DNA from: Eubacterium uniforme
Lineage (GTDB): Bacteria > Bacillota > Clostridia > Lachnospirales > Lachnospiraceae
Direction of reading: 5' to 3'
DNA length: 64,000 nt
NCBI RefSeq assembly: GCF_900167115.1
Contig: NZ_FUXZ01000004.1
Span: forward strand, 231,543-295,542
The notes under the pieces are model-generated. The model was given only the letters and a program-made list of their open reading frames with translations. It ran no database searches and had not been told where the DNA came from. Shown piece by piece: positions 1 to 9,804 of the stretch. The position numbers and the translations under genes are program-made. Each line of letters opens with the position of its first letter. Position 1 is the stretch's first letter.

Positions 1-549
1 TATCATTTCTAAATAGATAAAATATGCAACATTTAAAAATATCAAGAGCGCTGTAGCGTACGGGAACATCTTAACTTTAGAAAGAAAAGAAGTTTCATTT
101 TTTTCATCTTCATCTACAGAATTTAAAGCAATTTCCATCGATTTATATAAATCGCAGAAATCATCTGGCTGATTTTCAAAAATCATGATTCTCTTTCCTC
201 TTGAATCCAACAGCCAGTATTTCACGTTAGCATCATTATACGATTTTATCTGATTATCGCCTCTACCATATCCCATCTCAACTTCCGGATTTCCAGTTAG
301 TACCAAACAGATACTATCTACATCCGTTGCCTTCTTCATATACAATATTTGGGCAATTCTTCGACTAATATCTTCTAGTATACCGCCTCCAGATCTTGTT
401 CCTGCTTCATTATTAAAAACAAAGACTACCTTATATTCTGTTTCATTTTCAACTTTAATATAGGATCTTATATCTATGTCCTTGCCTTCTATGTTCCCCT
501 TAATAAAACCCTTATCTAACAAAGCTTTCTCAACTCTGTCTACTAGCAT
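1..549 (-). CDS. Truncated membrane protein, possibly rhomboid-family protease (N-terminal part)
   Basis: An open frame of 183 codons runs from ATG at 549 to the left edge without a stop, so the C-terminus lies outside the window. A good ribosome binding site (GGAGGAA, 553-559) sits just upstream. The visible protein has a soluble, acidic domain of about 160 residues followed by the start of a hydrophobic helix (ATALLIFLNVAYFIYL) at the very edge. Rhomboid intramembrane proteases of Lachnospiraceae often have such a soluble N-terminal domain before the first membrane helix, which is why I suggest that family. The catalytic Ser/His region is not in view, so this is inference; another membrane protein is possible. 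Confidence 0.5.
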   Translation of the reverse strand, partial: MLVDRVEKALLDKGFIKGNIEGKDIDIRSYIKVENETEYKVVFVFNNEAGTRSGGGILEDISRRIAQILYMKKATDVDSICLVLTGNPEVEMGYGRGDNQIKSYNDANVKYWLLDSRGKRIMIFENQPDDFCDLYKSMEIALNSVDEDEKNETSFLSKVKMFPYATALLIFLNVAYFIYLEMI

Positions 550-624
550 AAATTCCTCCATAAAATTACGTTAGTATCATTTTACTACTATCTTTCATAT
601 AATCACTAACCAATTTAATCTATA

Positions 625-1164
625 TTATGATTTTTTATCAAGTTTCCTTATATAAGCAAATGTTTCCTTTTCACCCTTTTCTTCAAGCATTACTAACAGA
701 CTTTCAATAAAATCTGATGTTTCAGGATGAATCATTCTTTTTCCTTTTGCCTTCATAAAGTATTTAAGCGGTTCTCCATCATTATACTTATCTTTTAAAT
801 ATATCTTACTAGCCGCTACTCTATCACAAAACATTTCTATTACATATCTTGTAGGCATTTTAACCGGACTCATAACTCTTGTTTCTGGATTATAATCTGT
901 CCAGTATTCAAAATGATGTTTGTTTCTTCCTTTATGATGCATCCATGCATATGAAAACCCATATGCTTCTCTTTCCCCTTCATTAGGACTTCTATATCCC
1001 TGATAATATTTTACTCCCTTAAAAAATTCCTCAGGACAATATTTTGATAAATCATGTCTTAAACCTTGAAACCCAATTCCAGCTTTAAAAGCATGATATA
1101 TAACTCTACGTCTATGTTTATTTATTGTATGTAAATGTCCAAAAAATCTCTGAAAAAAATTCAT
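625..1164 (-). CDS. DUF5662 family protein
   Basis: 179 aa, soluble, rich in His, Tyr and Lys. The pattern fits DUF5662: an N-terminal INKHRRRV stretch, then GLRHDLSKY, GVKYYQGYRSPN, and WMHHKGRNKHHFEYW. The conserved His and Asp residues (H..DLSK, HHKGRNKHH) could bind metal, as in HD-like hydrolases, but no function is established for the family. It is a single gene on the minus strand between the truncated membrane protein and birA, with a 30-nt gap to the birA stop. No signal peptide is visible. Family confidence is good; the biochemical role is unknown. Confidence 0.8.
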   Translation of the reverse strand: MNFFQRFFGHLHTINKHRRRVIYHAFKAGIGFQGLRHDLSKYCPEEFFKGVKYYQGYRSPNEGEREAYGFSYAWMHHKGRNKHHFEYWTDYNPETRVMSPVKMPTRYVIEMFCDRVAASKIYLKDKYNDGEPLKYFMKAKGKRMIHPETSDFIESLLVMLEEKGEKETFAYIRKLDKKS

Positions 1165-1194
1165 CTCAACTTCACCAAACTAACTTATTCCTTT

Positions 1195-2214
1195 TTACTT
1201 TGTTCTAACACTTACTTCACCACTTCTAAGTGTTTCTAATTCTCCGTCTTTCTTTTTAACAACAAGTCCTAAGTTATCATCTATATCAATCACTTTACCA
1301 GTCTCTAAACTATCACCGTATTTGCTAACTATTTCACTAGTTGTTCCAAGGCTTCCATGATTAGAATCTATTATATACACTTCTTTACCTAATACTATGG
1401 ATTTATCCTTATACGCTTTAAGGAAATCTTTCTCAGGCAATTTATTATAGTATTTCATAAATTCATTAACCGTTTCAGCCACTAGTTTAGAACTAACATC
1501 TTCAATGTCTTCACCATTAATAACAGGTCCTGCGATTTTTTTAATTTCATCACCATATCCCCCCTCTGGCTCTCTTACATTAATGCCTATTCCAACAACT
1601 GCATAATCAAGACTTCCATTCTCCATACTAATAGAGCCTTCTGTTAAAATGCCACATACTTTTTTGTCGTCTAAAAGTACATCATTAACCCATTTTATTT
1701 TCGCTTCCTTAGAAGTAACTTTCTTAATCGCCGTAACCACTGCAACTGCTGCAATTGTAGTTATAAAAAGAGCTTCATTAGGATTAATACTTGGTCTTAA
1801 TAACAAACTAAAATACACACCTCCATTTTTAGGTGAAGAAAATGCTCTATTCATTCTGCCCTTACCCTTTGTCTGTTCTTTTGCAACAACCAAAAGGCCC
1901 TCACTTTCTCCATGTGCACCTTTTTCTTTTAAGTATGTATTTGTTGAATCTAAGCTATCAAATACTTCTACTCTAATATTTCCATCATTTAGATATTTCT
2001 TAATTGCATCCTTACTAATAACATCAACACTTGATACAATTCTATATCCCTTATTTGATATTGCATCAATCATTATTCCGTCTTTCTTAATGCTATTAAT
2101 GGCTTTCCAGATTGCATTTCTAGAAACACCTAATTTTTCAGATAAGAATCCACCTGATATATAATCTTCTTTATTCTCTTGTAAGTATTTTAAAACCTGT
2201 TCCTTTGTACTCAT
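1195..2214 (-). CDS. birA: Bifunctional biotin operon repressor / biotin-protein ligase BirA
   Basis: Biotinylates the biotin carrier subunit of carboxylases through biotinyl-AMP and, as holo-dimer, represses biotin genes. The 339-aa protein has an N-terminal winged helix (residues 1-60, GFLSEKLGVSRNAIWKAIN), the ligase core with DSTNTYLK (89-96), the biotinyl-AMP loop KGKGRMNR (116-123) and KWVND (174-178), then a C-terminal SH3-like domain (about 270-335). Length is normal for class II BirA. Its start overlaps the capA stop as ATGA (2211-2214), so the two are translationally coupled. No biotin synthesis gene is seen nearby, so which promoters it represses cannot be told here. Confidence 0.95.
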   Translation of the reverse strand: MSTKEQVLKYLQENKEDYISGGFLSEKLGVSRNAIWKAINSIKKDGIMIDAISNKGYRIVSSVDVISKDAIKKYLNDGNIRVEVFDSLDSTNTYLKEKGAHGESEGLLVVAKEQTKGKGRMNRAFSSPKNGGVYFSLLLRPSINPNEALFITTIAAVAVVTAIKKVTSKEAKIKWVNDVLLDDKKVCGILTEGSISMENGSLDYAVVGIGINVREPEGGYGDEIKKIAGPVINGEDIEDVSSKLVAETVNEFMKYYNKLPEKDFLKAYKDKSIVLGKEVYIIDSNHGSLGTTSEIVSKYGDSLETGKVIDIDDNLGLVVKKKDGELETLRSGEVSVRTK

Positions 2215-3398
2215 AATTTTCCTTTAAACTTACCCTTAGGATCAACTATTTTTCTATATTGTTTTTCAATTTCCTTATAACCTTTAAGATGCTTTTCTGT
2301 AATTTCAGCAAATGGTATAATATCGTATCCTCTAGCCAGATTTATATTATATGTATATGTTAAATCAAATTTTGTATTTTCAAAACTTACTTTTCCATCA
2401 TTAACAACTATATCCGTTGCTGCTAGAAGTCCTATTATCTTTGCCATTCCAAGTTCATGCTGTGCAGATATTAAATTTCCCAAAGAATATATACATAATG
2501 TATCTCCAACATATTCTATAGGCTGAATCACATGAGGATGTGAACCTATAATAAGATTAACTCCGATTTTAGATAGGTACTTCGCTTCCTCTCTTTGTTC
2601 AGATGTAGGCTCATGAGTATACTCAACGCCCCAATGCATTGCTACCATTATTACTTCTGCGCCTTTACTTCTTGCTGTTTCAACATCCTTTTTAACTAAT
2701 TCTCTACTATACTCATTAACAAGATACTCCTTGCCCTCAGGTGCATGGAATCCATTAGTAGGTATTGTATATGCTAAAAATGCATATTTAATATCATTCT
2801 TTTCATAAACAGGTATGTCATCTCTTTCTTCAAATGAATCATATGAACCTGCTGTATGTGCTTTTTTTGATAAGGTCTTCCAAAACTTAATTGAATATCT
2901 AAGACCTTCCTCTCTACAGTCAAATGAATGATTATTAGCCAAACTAACTAAATTAAAACCTGTTTTTACAAGATCAGAACCTATCTCATCAGGTGAACAA
3001 AAAAGAGGAAAATTACTTGGTTCTCCACCTCCGATTATAGATTCCTGATTATAGTATCTTAAATCATATTTTTTCAATATTGGTTTAAATCTTGTAAACA
3101 TCTTTGCAAAATCGTATTCATCCGTTGACTTATATGTTTTATTTTTGCTCGCATCCATAAATACACCATTATGGATAACTGTATCACCAGCCATAATAAT
3201 AGACATTCTTCTTTCAGGAAGTTTCTTAGGTTCTATAACATCCTGCATTTTATGATTTATGGCTATCTCCTTGCTGTAATCAGTCTTTTTTTCCTTACTT
3301 GGTTTTTTCTTAAATTCCTTAACAGTCAAACCAATAACAACAACCAACACGAAAACTAGCAATGTCCCAAATATCGTCTTCAAACCATTTTTACTCAT
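2211..3398 (-). CDS. CapA family protein (poly-gamma-glutamate capsule synthesis-like metallophosphatase)
   Basis: 395 aa. An N-terminal membrane anchor (residues 6-26) is followed by a CapA/PGA_cap domain of the calcineurin-like phosphoesterase type. Visible motifs are IMAGDTVIHNG, SLANNHSFD, VAMHWGVEYTHEP, GVNLIIGSHPHVIQP and YSLGNLIS, which supply the metal-binding Asp, Asn and His residues of the fold. CapA proteins take part in poly-gamma-glutamate export or anchoring in Bacillus, but most clostridial homologues are orphans and no other cap gene is present here, so a capsule role is not supported. Most likely it is an extracytoplasmic, membrane-anchored phosphoesterase. It is the first gene of a coupled pair with birA. 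Confidence 0.88.
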   Translation of the reverse strand: MSKNGLKTIFGTLLVFVLVVVIGLTVKEFKKKPSKEKKTDYSKEIAINHKMQDVIEPKKLPERRMSIIMAGDTVIHNGVFMDASKNKTYKSTDEYDFAKMFTRFKPILKKYDLRYYNQESIIGGGEPSNFPLFCSPDEIGSDLVKTGFNLVSLANNHSFDCREEGLRYSIKFWKTLSKKAHTAGSYDSFEERDDIPVYEKNDIKYAFLAYTIPTNGFHAPEGKEYLVNEYSRELVKKDVETARSKGAEVIMVAMHWGVEYTHEPTSEQREEAKYLSKIGVNLIIGSHPHVIQPIEYVGDTLCIYSLGNLISAQHELGMAKIIGLLAATDIVVNDGKVSFENTKFDLTYTYNINLARGYDIIPFAEITEKHLKGYKEIEKQYRKIVDPKGKFKGKL

Positions 3399-3447
3399 GA
3401 CTTACCCCTTCATGAACTTATTAATTTTTCCATTCTTCGCGTCTAAT

Positions 3448-3476
3448 AGTATAACATATTTATACATATTTATAAA
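3448..3476 (-). promoter_or_regulatory. Probable capA-birA promoter
   Basis: On the minus strand an extended -10 (TGT-TATACT, -10 hexamer at 3448-3453) lies 17 nt from TTTATA (3471-3476), about 50 nt upstream of the capA start. The -35 is weak and the TG extension supports the call. Confidence 0.5.
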
Positions 3477-3486
3477 ACCCTTGTGA

Positions 3487-3515
3487 TTGAAATACTAATA
3501 CAAATATGTTATTAT
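3487..3515 (+). promoter_or_regulatory. Probable promoter of the histidine phosphatase gene
   Basis: TTGAAA (3487-3492), a 17-nt spacer, and TATTAT (3510-3515) preceded by a TG extension. It lies about 75 nt before the start codon chosen for the downstream gene and divergent from capA. Confidence 0.6.
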
Positions 3516-3590
3516 CTGCTATGTGTATTTTTACGAATACATAATTATAAATATTTTGCATTTGCTGCAAAAACTAAAGGAAGAATTATT

Positions 3591-4241
3591 ATGAACATTT
3601 ATATATTCAGACATGGAACAACTGAATGGAATAAAACATTTAAAATTCAAGGAGCAAGCAACATCCCTCTTGCAGAAGCTGGAATAGAACAGGCACACAT
3701 TGCAGGAGCGGCTCTTAAAGAAGCCAATCTTTCTTTTGATATGGTATTTTCAAGTCCCCTTGATAGAGCATACGAAACTGCAAAGATTTTAACCTCTTAT
3801 ACAAATGAAGGTATTGAAATAACAAAGGATTCAAGAATTAGAGAGTTAGAATTCGGAGATTTTGAAGGACATACATTTGAAGAACTAGCAGGCATAGACG
3901 GAAGTCCTTTTATTTACTTTAAAACAAGTCCAGATTTATATAACGAAAAAGCTCCTTATTACTACAAGGAAAATCAACCTGAATCTCTTTCACACCTGTG
4001 CAAAAGAACTAAGGATTTTTTTGAAAACGTAATTGAACCATTAGAAAAAGAACAACCTAATAGTAATGTTTTAATCGTTGCTCACGGTGCTGTAAATAAA
4101 GGCATGCTTATGCACGTTAATAAAGAAACAGATTTGAAAAACTTTTGGAAACCAGGCCTTCAAAGCAATTGCCATGCTGCTATAGTTAGTCTAGTGAATG
4201 GAAATTACAACGTATTAGAGTATAATAAGGAATACAAATAA
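3591..4241 (+). CDS. Histidine phosphatase family protein (phosphoglycerate mutase-like)
   Basis: 216 aa. The start at 3591 is preferred over the longer frame from 3483: AAAGGAAG (3577-3584) sits just upstream, the family motif begins at once (MNIYIFRHGTTEWN), and the longer frame would overlap the promoter. The catalytic RHG, a second SSPLDRAYETA segment (SPL.RA.ETA signature), RELEFGDFEGH and the late VAHGAVNK histidine are all present. These are the phosphohistidine pocket residues of the superfamily. Substrate cannot be told; members act on phosphosugars, cobalamin precursors or phosphoglycerate. It stands alone and converges with the NUDIX gene. Confidence 0.9.
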   Translation: MNIYIFRHGTTEWNKTFKIQGASNIPLAEAGIEQAHIAGAALKEANLSFDMVFSSPLDRAYETAKILTSYTNEGIEITKDSRIRELEFGDFEGHTFEELAGIDGSPFIYFKTSPDLYNEKAPYYYKENQPESLSHLCKRTKDFFENVIEPLEKEQPNSNVLIVAHGAVNKGMLMHVNKETDLKNFWKPGLQSNCHAAIVSLVNGNYNVLEYNKEYK

Positions 4242-4245
4242 AAAC

Positions 4246-4312
4246 AACCGACAAAAACATTGATTTTAAAGATAATCATCTTAAAATTTCTAAGTTTTCG
4301 TCGGTTATTTTA
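4246..4312. terminator. Bidirectional terminator between convergent genes
   Basis: Stem arms AACCGAC (4246-4252) and GTCGGTT (4300-4306), extended by ACAAAAAC against GTTTT with an A/T-rich inner loop that can pair further, and T-rich on the plus strand side. It lies between the phosphatase stop at 4241 and the NUDIX stop at 4328 and can serve both. Confidence 0.75.
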
Positions 4313-4327
4313 TTTATATTTAATTCT

Positions 4328-4828
4328 TTACTCAAATACTCTCTTTATACTATCGTAATGCAAGAACTTACCTTCTGCTGCAATAGCTTCAATCTCTTCC
4401 TTTGTAGCAAATGTAAATCCAGCAGTTTCAGCTTCCTGTAACTTTACATCTTCCTCTGTAACATCCTTTACAAATCTGTAAATATCAACAAAGTAATTAT
4501 CACCTTCATCTGGATTCTCTCTTGAATATGTAAATACATATCCACCATCTGCATCACTTACATCTATTCCTGTTTCTTCTAAAACTTCTCTTTTAACAGC
4601 TTCAAGTGATGACTCTCCAGCCTGAGCAGCACCTCCACTTACTTCCCAATGTCCTGGTGCCCACGCCTTTGTTTCAACTCTCTTTGTAATTAAAAACTTT
4701 CCATCTGGCCTTTTTATTACTCCTAAAACTGTAAGATGAAAATCGCCCGGCTTCATAGTCCAGTCGTTTCTTTCCATTGTTCTTCCAGTTAATTTTTTAT
4801 CCCTATCATAGATATCCCAAAGTTCCAT
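4328..4828 (-). CDS. NUDIX hydrolase
   Basis: 166 aa, cytoplasmic. A complete NUDIX box is visible: G-x5-E-x7-REVLEETGI within GGAAQAGESSLEAVKREVLEETGI (about residues 64-88), which holds the Mg-binding glutamates for hydrolysis of nucleoside diphosphates linked to another group. The N-terminal MELWDIYDRDKKLTGRTM resembles the isopentenyl-diphosphate isomerase-like/YfcD subgroup of NUDIX proteins, in which the substrate is not well known. The GHWEVSGG motif before the box is normal. Start has a GGAG ribosome site. Single gene. Confidence 0.9.
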   Translation of the reverse strand: MELWDIYDRDKKLTGRTMERNDWTMKPGDFHLTVLGVIKRPDGKFLITKRVETKAWAPGHWEVSGGAAQAGESSLEAVKREVLEETGIDVSDADGGYVFTYSRENPDEGDNYFVDIYRFVKDVTEEDVKLQEAETAGFTFATKEEIEAIAAEGKFLHYDSIKRVFE

Positions 4829-5027
4829 CTGTTTCTCCTTTTACACTTTTTTACTTCATTCTCAACTAATATATCATATAACCATTATTTTTCTCAAGAT
4901 TTTCCATATATGAAACATAAAAAGAATCTCCATCACCCTTATTTATTTGTTATCTCTAACATTTTAATTATGCCATTTTAATATACTAAAATCAATGATT
5001 TCAAATTCAAAAAATACACTTTATTTC

Positions 5028-5056
5028 TTTATCCTAAAAATAATCCGTGATATAAT
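5028..5056 (+). promoter_or_regulatory. Probable promoter of the sensor-GGDEF gene
   Basis: Extended -10 TGA-TATAAT (hexamer at 5051-5056) 41 nt before the start codon, with a poor -35 (TTTATC, 5028-5033) at 17-nt spacing. The 268-nt gap from 4829 holds nothing else I can name. Confidence 0.55.
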
Positions 5057-5096
5057 TTAATTAACTATATAATCTGGATAGTGGGAGGATTATAGA

Positions 5097-7010
5097 ATGA
5101 ATAATAAGATTGCAGTATTTGCTAATGGTTTTAGCAATGAGTTTATCGAAAAAGTTATAACCGGTATACAAAAAGAAGCAAAGAAAGATGGAATAGATAT
5201 CTTTGTTTTTGTTTCATACTGCGCTCATTCAACCCCTGAATTACAAAACAAATGTCAGCTCAATATATTCCATCTTCCAAACCCACAGGATTTCGATGGG
5301 GCGATAATGCTTACAAATACATTTAATTTTTCTTATGAGCAAGAACGTGTCTGTGCATGTTTTCAACGTGAAGGTGTTCCTATGCTTTCTTTAGAAGTTG
5401 ATGTCCCTGATATGTCTTGTATAAAATCTGAAAACTATAAAGGTGTTAGAGCACTTGCAACACACCTTATTGAGCATCATAAAGCAAAGAAGATTCTCTA
5501 TGTAAATGGAATTGAAGGTAATGCTGAAAATGCCACTAGACGTAAAGCTTTACTCGATGTTCTTAAAGAACATAATATGGAATTATACGCTGAAATAAGT
5601 GGAAATTTTAGTTTTTATAGTGCATATAGTGAAACAAACAACTATTTAGATTCAAAAAAAGAACTCCCAGATGCGATTGTATGTGCAAATGATTATATGG
5701 CTCTTGGAGTCAATTCCGCACTTAATGCACACGGTTATAACGTTCCAAGAGATGTTATAGTTACTGGTTTTGATATGATTAAAGATAGCCAATGGACAGT
5801 TCCTATTTTAGCTACAGTATCAAGTGGTTGGGATTCCCTTGGTGAAACGGCTTATAACAAACTAAAGTATCAAATTGAACATCCAAAGGAAATATTCACA
5901 GAAATTTATGATTCGTTTTTTATTCCATCTGAAAGCTGTGGTTGTAAAGCTACTAAAGAAGCTGAAGAAAAACGAATCAACAAAATTAGAAATCTTCACT
6001 ATGAAAGCATCCAGAAAAATATTATGAATATATGTTTCCAAAGATTACAAATTCCTCTTGCGCAAGCCAAACGTAAAGAAGATTTCTATGATAAAGGTTT
6101 CAAAGATTTAAGAGACATTCCTGATATTGGTCCAAATTATTGTATTTGTACAGAGCCTGAATTTTTCGAGTTAAATAATGATTTTTATCCTGAACGCATA
6201 AGAGGATATAGTAATAACATGGATATTCTTTATGAGCTAGAGGATAATCAAAAAAAGGCAATGGGACATTTAAACTCTAAAGACCTTTATCCTAATTATA
6301 AACATGAAGAAGGAAAATCAAATCTTTATATATTTGCTCCGCTTAATTATATGAATTTTATTATCGGTTATATTGCAATAAAAAATACACCAACTTTACT
6401 TTTCAATGCTGAGCTATGTAATTTCGTTTCAAATATGAATGCTCTACTTTTTAGTATGCGTGTTCATATATTTGCTGAAAAAACAAATAAAGAATTAAAA
6501 AGAATATATATGAACGATGCTCTAACTGGCATATATAATCGTACTGGATGCGAAAAAGTTCTTTATAATTATATACTTGATCAGAAAGAAAAAAAGGAAA
6601 GATCCATTCTTGTTTTCGCAGATATCGATCGCATGAAAACCATTAATGATGTATATGGACACCTTAATGGAGATTTTGCAATAAAAGCTACTGCTGAGGC
6701 ATTTAAAAAACATGCTCCAAAAGATTGGCTATTCGGAAGATATGGCGGTGATGAATTTATTGCTGTAGGTTCTTGTCCACCGGATGATGAAATTCCTACA
6801 TTTATAAAGAACTTATCGGAATCAATGACTGCAGATTTTAAATCACTGAATCTATCATTTATGTTACATGCAAGTATCGGTTATGTTGTAATTGAACCTG
6901 CAGATGAAGGTACTATTAATGATTATATCAACTCAGCTGATAAAGTTATGTATGCTGAAAAAGAAAAGTATCATGAAATAATAGATTCGATGCGAAAAAA
7001 TAATTTATGA
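5097..7010 (+). CDS. Soluble sugar-binding-like sensor fused to a GGDEF diguanylate cyclase
   Basis: 637 aa. Residues 1-275 form a periplasmic-binding-protein/LacI-type ligand domain (KIAVFANGFSNEFIEKVITGIQ; later VCANDYMALGVNSALNAHGYNVPRDVIVTGFD), but with neither a helix-turn-helix nor a signal peptide, so it should act in the cytoplasm. A middle region (about 280-460) has a GAF-like look (YIFAPLNYMNFIIGYIAIKN). The C-terminus is a GGDEF domain with intact RYGGDEF (GGDEF at 550-554) and ALTGIYNRTGCE, so cyclic di-GMP synthesis is likely. An RxxD inhibitory site is not visible before GGDEF. It may link a sugar or metabolite signal to c-di-GMP. Ribosome site GGGAGG at about 5083. Confidence 0.88.
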   Translation: MNNKIAVFANGFSNEFIEKVITGIQKEAKKDGIDIFVFVSYCAHSTPELQNKCQLNIFHLPNPQDFDGAIMLTNTFNFSYEQERVCACFQREGVPMLSLEVDVPDMSCIKSENYKGVRALATHLIEHHKAKKILYVNGIEGNAENATRRKALLDVLKEHNMELYAEISGNFSFYSAYSETNNYLDSKKELPDAIVCANDYMALGVNSALNAHGYNVPRDVIVTGFDMIKDSQWTVPILATVSSGWDSLGETAYNKLKYQIEHPKEIFTEIYDSFFIPSESCGCKATKEAEEKRINKIRNLHYESIQKNIMNICFQRLQIPLAQAKRKEDFYDKGFKDLRDIPDIGPNYCICTEPEFFELNNDFYPERIRGYSNNMDILYELEDNQKKAMGHLNSKDLYPNYKHEEGKSNLYIFAPLNYMNFIIGYIAIKNTPTLLFNAELCNFVSNMNALLFSMRVHIFAEKTNKELKRIYMNDALTGIYNRTGCEKVLYNYILDQKEKKERSILVFADIDRMKTINDVYGHLNGDFAIKATAEAFKKHAPKDWLFGRYGGDEFIAVGSCPPDDEIPTFIKNLSESMTADFKSLNLSFMLHASIGYVVIEPADEGTINDYINSADKVMYAEKEKYHEIIDSMRKNNL

Positions 7011-7015
7011 ATATG

Positions 7016-7058
7016 CAAAAAAGGATTGTAAAGATTACTCTTTACAATCCTTTTTTTG
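7016..7058. terminator. Bidirectional terminator
   Basis: Stem AAAGGATTGTAAAG (7020-7033) with CTTTACAATCCTTT (7040-7053), A-tract before and T-tract after. It separates the GGDEF gene from convergent clpB. Confidence 0.9.
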
Positions 7059-7063
7059 TCTAA

Positions 7064-9640
7064 TTATTTAGTTGTAGCTACTAATTTTCCATCAGCGACA
7101 TCAATTAAAATAGTATCTCCTTCTGATACATTGCCCTCTAAGATTAATCTAGCTGAAAGTGTTTCAACATTCTTCTGTAAAAATCTCTTAAGTGGTCTTG
7201 CACCATACGCTGGCTCATATCCTTCATCAATAATGAATGTCTTCGCACCATCAGTAAGGTCTACCTTAATGTCTCTATCTTTAAGTCTAGCATTTAATTC
7301 ATTCATAAGAAGGTTAATGATTCCACCAATGTTATCCTTTGTAAGTGGCTTAAACATAACTATTTCGTCAAGTCTGTTTAAGAACTCTGGTCTAAAGTGA
7401 TTACGAACATCAGTCATTACAAGGTTTTCTGCCTCACTGCTGATATTTCCATTATCATCAATTCCATCTAAAAGATATCCACTTCCTAAGTTAGAAGTCA
7501 TGATAATAATTGTATTCTTAAAATCTACAAGTCTTCCCTGTGAATCTGTAATTCTACCATCATCTAAAACCTGTAATAATACATTAAATACATCTGGATG
7601 AGCTTTTTCAACTTCATCAAAAAGAATAACACTATATGGCTTTCTTCTTACTGCTTCCGTAAGCTGGCCACCCTCATCATATCCAACATATCCCGGAGGC
7701 GCTCCTATAAGTCTTGATACAGAATGCTTCTCCATATACTCACTCATATCAATTCTTACCATGTTGTTTTCATCATCAAACATGGACTCAGCAAGAGCCT
7801 TTGCAAGTTCAGTCTTACCAACACCAGTAGGGCCAAGGAACATAAATGAACCAATTGGTTTACCTGGATCCTTAATTCCAGCCTTTGATCTAATGATACT
7901 TTCTGTAACTAAGGATACACCTTCATCCTGACCAACAACTCTCTTATGAAGTTCTTCATCAAGATGTAAAATCTTAGCTTTTTCCCCTTCATTTAATTTG
8001 GCAACTGGAATTCCAGTCCACTTTGAAACAATCTTCGCTATATCATCTTCAGATACATTTTCATGAACATATGTATCTTCCTTTTTATTCTCTTCAGCTT
8101 CTTTTAACTGCTTTTCAATTTCAGGTAATTTACCATACTGAAGTTCTGCAACTTTTTCAAGGTCATTGCTGTTCTGCGCAACTTCAATCTGACTCTTAAT
8201 ATCATCTCTTTCTTCACGAAGTTTCTGAACCTTTTCAACATAACCTTTTTCGTTATCCCAATCAGCCTTCATGGCATTAAACTTATCCTTAAGTTCAGCA
8301 AGTTCCTTACTTAAGTCATCAAGTCTTTCCTTACTTAACTTATCCTCTTCTTTTTTAAGAGCCATTTGCTCGATTTCCATCTGCATAATCTTACGATTCA
8401 ACTCATCAAGTTCAGCTGGCATAGAATCAAGCTCTGTTTTAATAAGTGCGCAAGCTTCATCCACAAGATCAATAGCCTTGTCAGGCAAAAATCTATCTGA
8501 TATGTATCTATTAGATAAAACTGCAGCAGAAACTAATGCGTTATCTGAAATCTTTACACCATGGAATACTTCATATCTTTCCTTAAGTCCACGAAGAATT
8601 GAAATTGTATCTTCAACTGTCGGCTCATCAACTAAAACTGGCTGGAATCTTCGCTCTAGTGCAGCATCCTTTTCAATATACTCTCTATATTCATCAAGTG
8701 TTGTTGCACCGATACAGTGAAGTTCGCCTCTTGCAAGCATAGGCTTTAATAGCTGACCTGCATCCATTGCACCATCTGTTTTACCAGCACCAACTATAGT
8801 ATGTAATTCATCTATAAATAGAAGAATCTGACCATCTGAGCTCTTTACATCATTAAGAACTGCTTTAAGTCTTTCTTCAAATTCACCCCTGTACTTTGCA
8901 CCAGCAATAAGTGCGCCCATATCAAGAGCAAATATCTTCTTATCCTTTAAACTATCAGGAACATCACCCTTTGCAATACGCTGTGCCAAGCCTTCAACTG
9001 CTGCTGTTTTACCAACACCAGGTTCACCTATAAGCACTGGATTATTCTTTGTCTTTCTACTTAAAATTCTAATTATATGTCTAATCTCAGCATCTCTACC
9101 AATTACAGGATCCTGCTTACCAGTTTTTGCTTTCGCTACTAATTCCTGACCATATTTTTCAAGTGAATCATAAGTTGCTTCAGGATTATCACTTGTTACA
9201 ACCTGGTTACCTCTAACTTCTGATAAAGCCTTAAGAAATCTATCCCTGGTAATACCATATTCATTCATAATTTCCTTAATACCAGCATTTGCATGTCTTT
9301 GCATAGTAAGGAAAAGATGCTCAATCGAAACATACTCATCACCCATGGCCTTAGCTTCATCCTCGCCATGAATCAAAGTATCATTTAAGTTCTTACCAAT
9401 ATAGTTCTGGCCACCTGAAACCTTAACTCTTTTTTCAATTTTACTTTCCACATTCTTTGTAATATGATCTAAATCAATTTCCATCTTCCTTATAAGTTTT
9501 GGAATAAGACCATCTTCCTGAGTAAGCATAGCATATAGCAAATGCTCCTGCTCAATCTCTTGATTGCCATGATCAACTGCGATTTTTTCAGCCATTTGAA
9601 TTGCTTCAATTGACTTTTGTGTAAATTTGTTGATATTCAT
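7064..9640 (-). CDS. clpB: ATP-dependent disaggregase ClpB
   Basis: 858 aa, the full length of ClpB (Hsp104). It has the N-terminal Clp repeat domain (residues 1-145), NBD1 with [13 protein letters not shown], a long middle coiled-coil domain (about 400-520, rich in Glu, Lys and Leu), which distinguishes ClpB from ClpA/C, and NBD2 with [44 protein letters not shown] and GRITDSQGR. It dissolves protein aggregates with the DnaK system in the cytoplasm. Control by heat shock is visible: a perfect CIRCE element overlaps the promoter upstream. Single-gene transcript, closed by the terminator at 7016-7058. Confidence 0.98.
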   Translation of the reverse strand: MNINKFTQKSIEAIQMAEKIAVDHGNQEIEQEHLLYAMLTQEDGLIPKLIRKMEIDLDHITKNVESKIEKRVKVSGGQNYIGKNLNDTLIHGEDEAKAMGDEYVSIEHLFLTMQRHANAGIKEIMNEYGITRDRFLKALSEVRGNQVVTSDNPEATYDSLEKYGQELVAKAKTGKQDPVIGRDAEIRHIIRILSRKTKNNPVLIGEPGVGKTAAVEGLAQRIAKGDVPDSLKDKKIFALDMGALIAGAKYRGEFEERLKAVLNDVKSSDGQILLFIDELHTIVGAGKTDGAMDAGQLLKPMLARGELHCIGATTLDEYREYIEKDAALERRFQPVLVDEPTVEDTISILRGLKERYEVFHGVKISDNALVSAAVLSNRYISDRFLPDKAIDLVDEACALIKTELDSMPAELDELNRKIMQMEIEQMALKKEEDKLSKERLDDLSKELAELKDKFNAMKADWDNEKGYVEKVQKLREERDDIKSQIEVAQNSNDLEKVAELQYGKLPEIEKQLKEAEENKKEDTYVHENVSEDDIAKIVSKWTGIPVAKLNEGEKAKILHLDEELHKRVVGQDEGVSLVTESIIRSKAGIKDPGKPIGSFMFLGPTGVGKTELAKALAESMFDDENNMVRIDMSEYMEKHSVSRLIGAPPGYVGYDEGGQLTEAVRRKPYSVILFDEVEKAHPDVFNVLLQVLDDGRITDSQGRLVDFKNTIIIMTSNLGSGYLLDGIDDNGNISSEAENLVMTDVRNHFRPEFLNRLDEIVMFKPLTKDNIGGIINLLMNELNARLKDRDIKVDLTDGAKTFIIDEGYEPAYGARPLKRFLQKNVETLSARLILEGNVSEGDTILIDVADGKLVATTK

Positions 9641-9732
9641 AGTGTTTCCCTCCTTTTTTTACTACTATCTATCAGGAATTTTGAATAGCATAAATGGGCC
9701 ACATATCGTAGCCCAACTCTTAACCTAAACTC

Positions 9733-9774
9733 ATATTAGCACAAAAATTAGCACTCGTCAATAGAGAGTGCTAA
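9733..9774 (-). promoter_or_regulatory. clpB promoter overlapped by CIRCE operator (HrcA site)
   Basis: TTAGCACTC (9748-9756), a 9-nt spacer and GAGTGCTAA (9766-9774) make a perfect CIRCE inverted repeat, the known HrcA binding site. On the minus strand the -35 TTGACG (9756-9761) lies inside CIRCE and TATAAT-like TAATAT (9733-9738) follows after exactly 17 nt. HrcA bound here would block the promoter directly. Confidence 0.95.
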
Positions 9775-9804
9775 TAATTTTTAAATTCTTTTATATACGA
9801 AATA

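Noticed and set aside
1649..2164. 171-codon plus-strand frame opposite birA
   Set aside because: Shadow of birA; no ribosome site and no family likeness.
3483..3590. Longer N-terminus of the histidine phosphatase
   Set aside because: The 36 extra codons overlap the promoter and the true start has a ribosome site and the family N-terminus.
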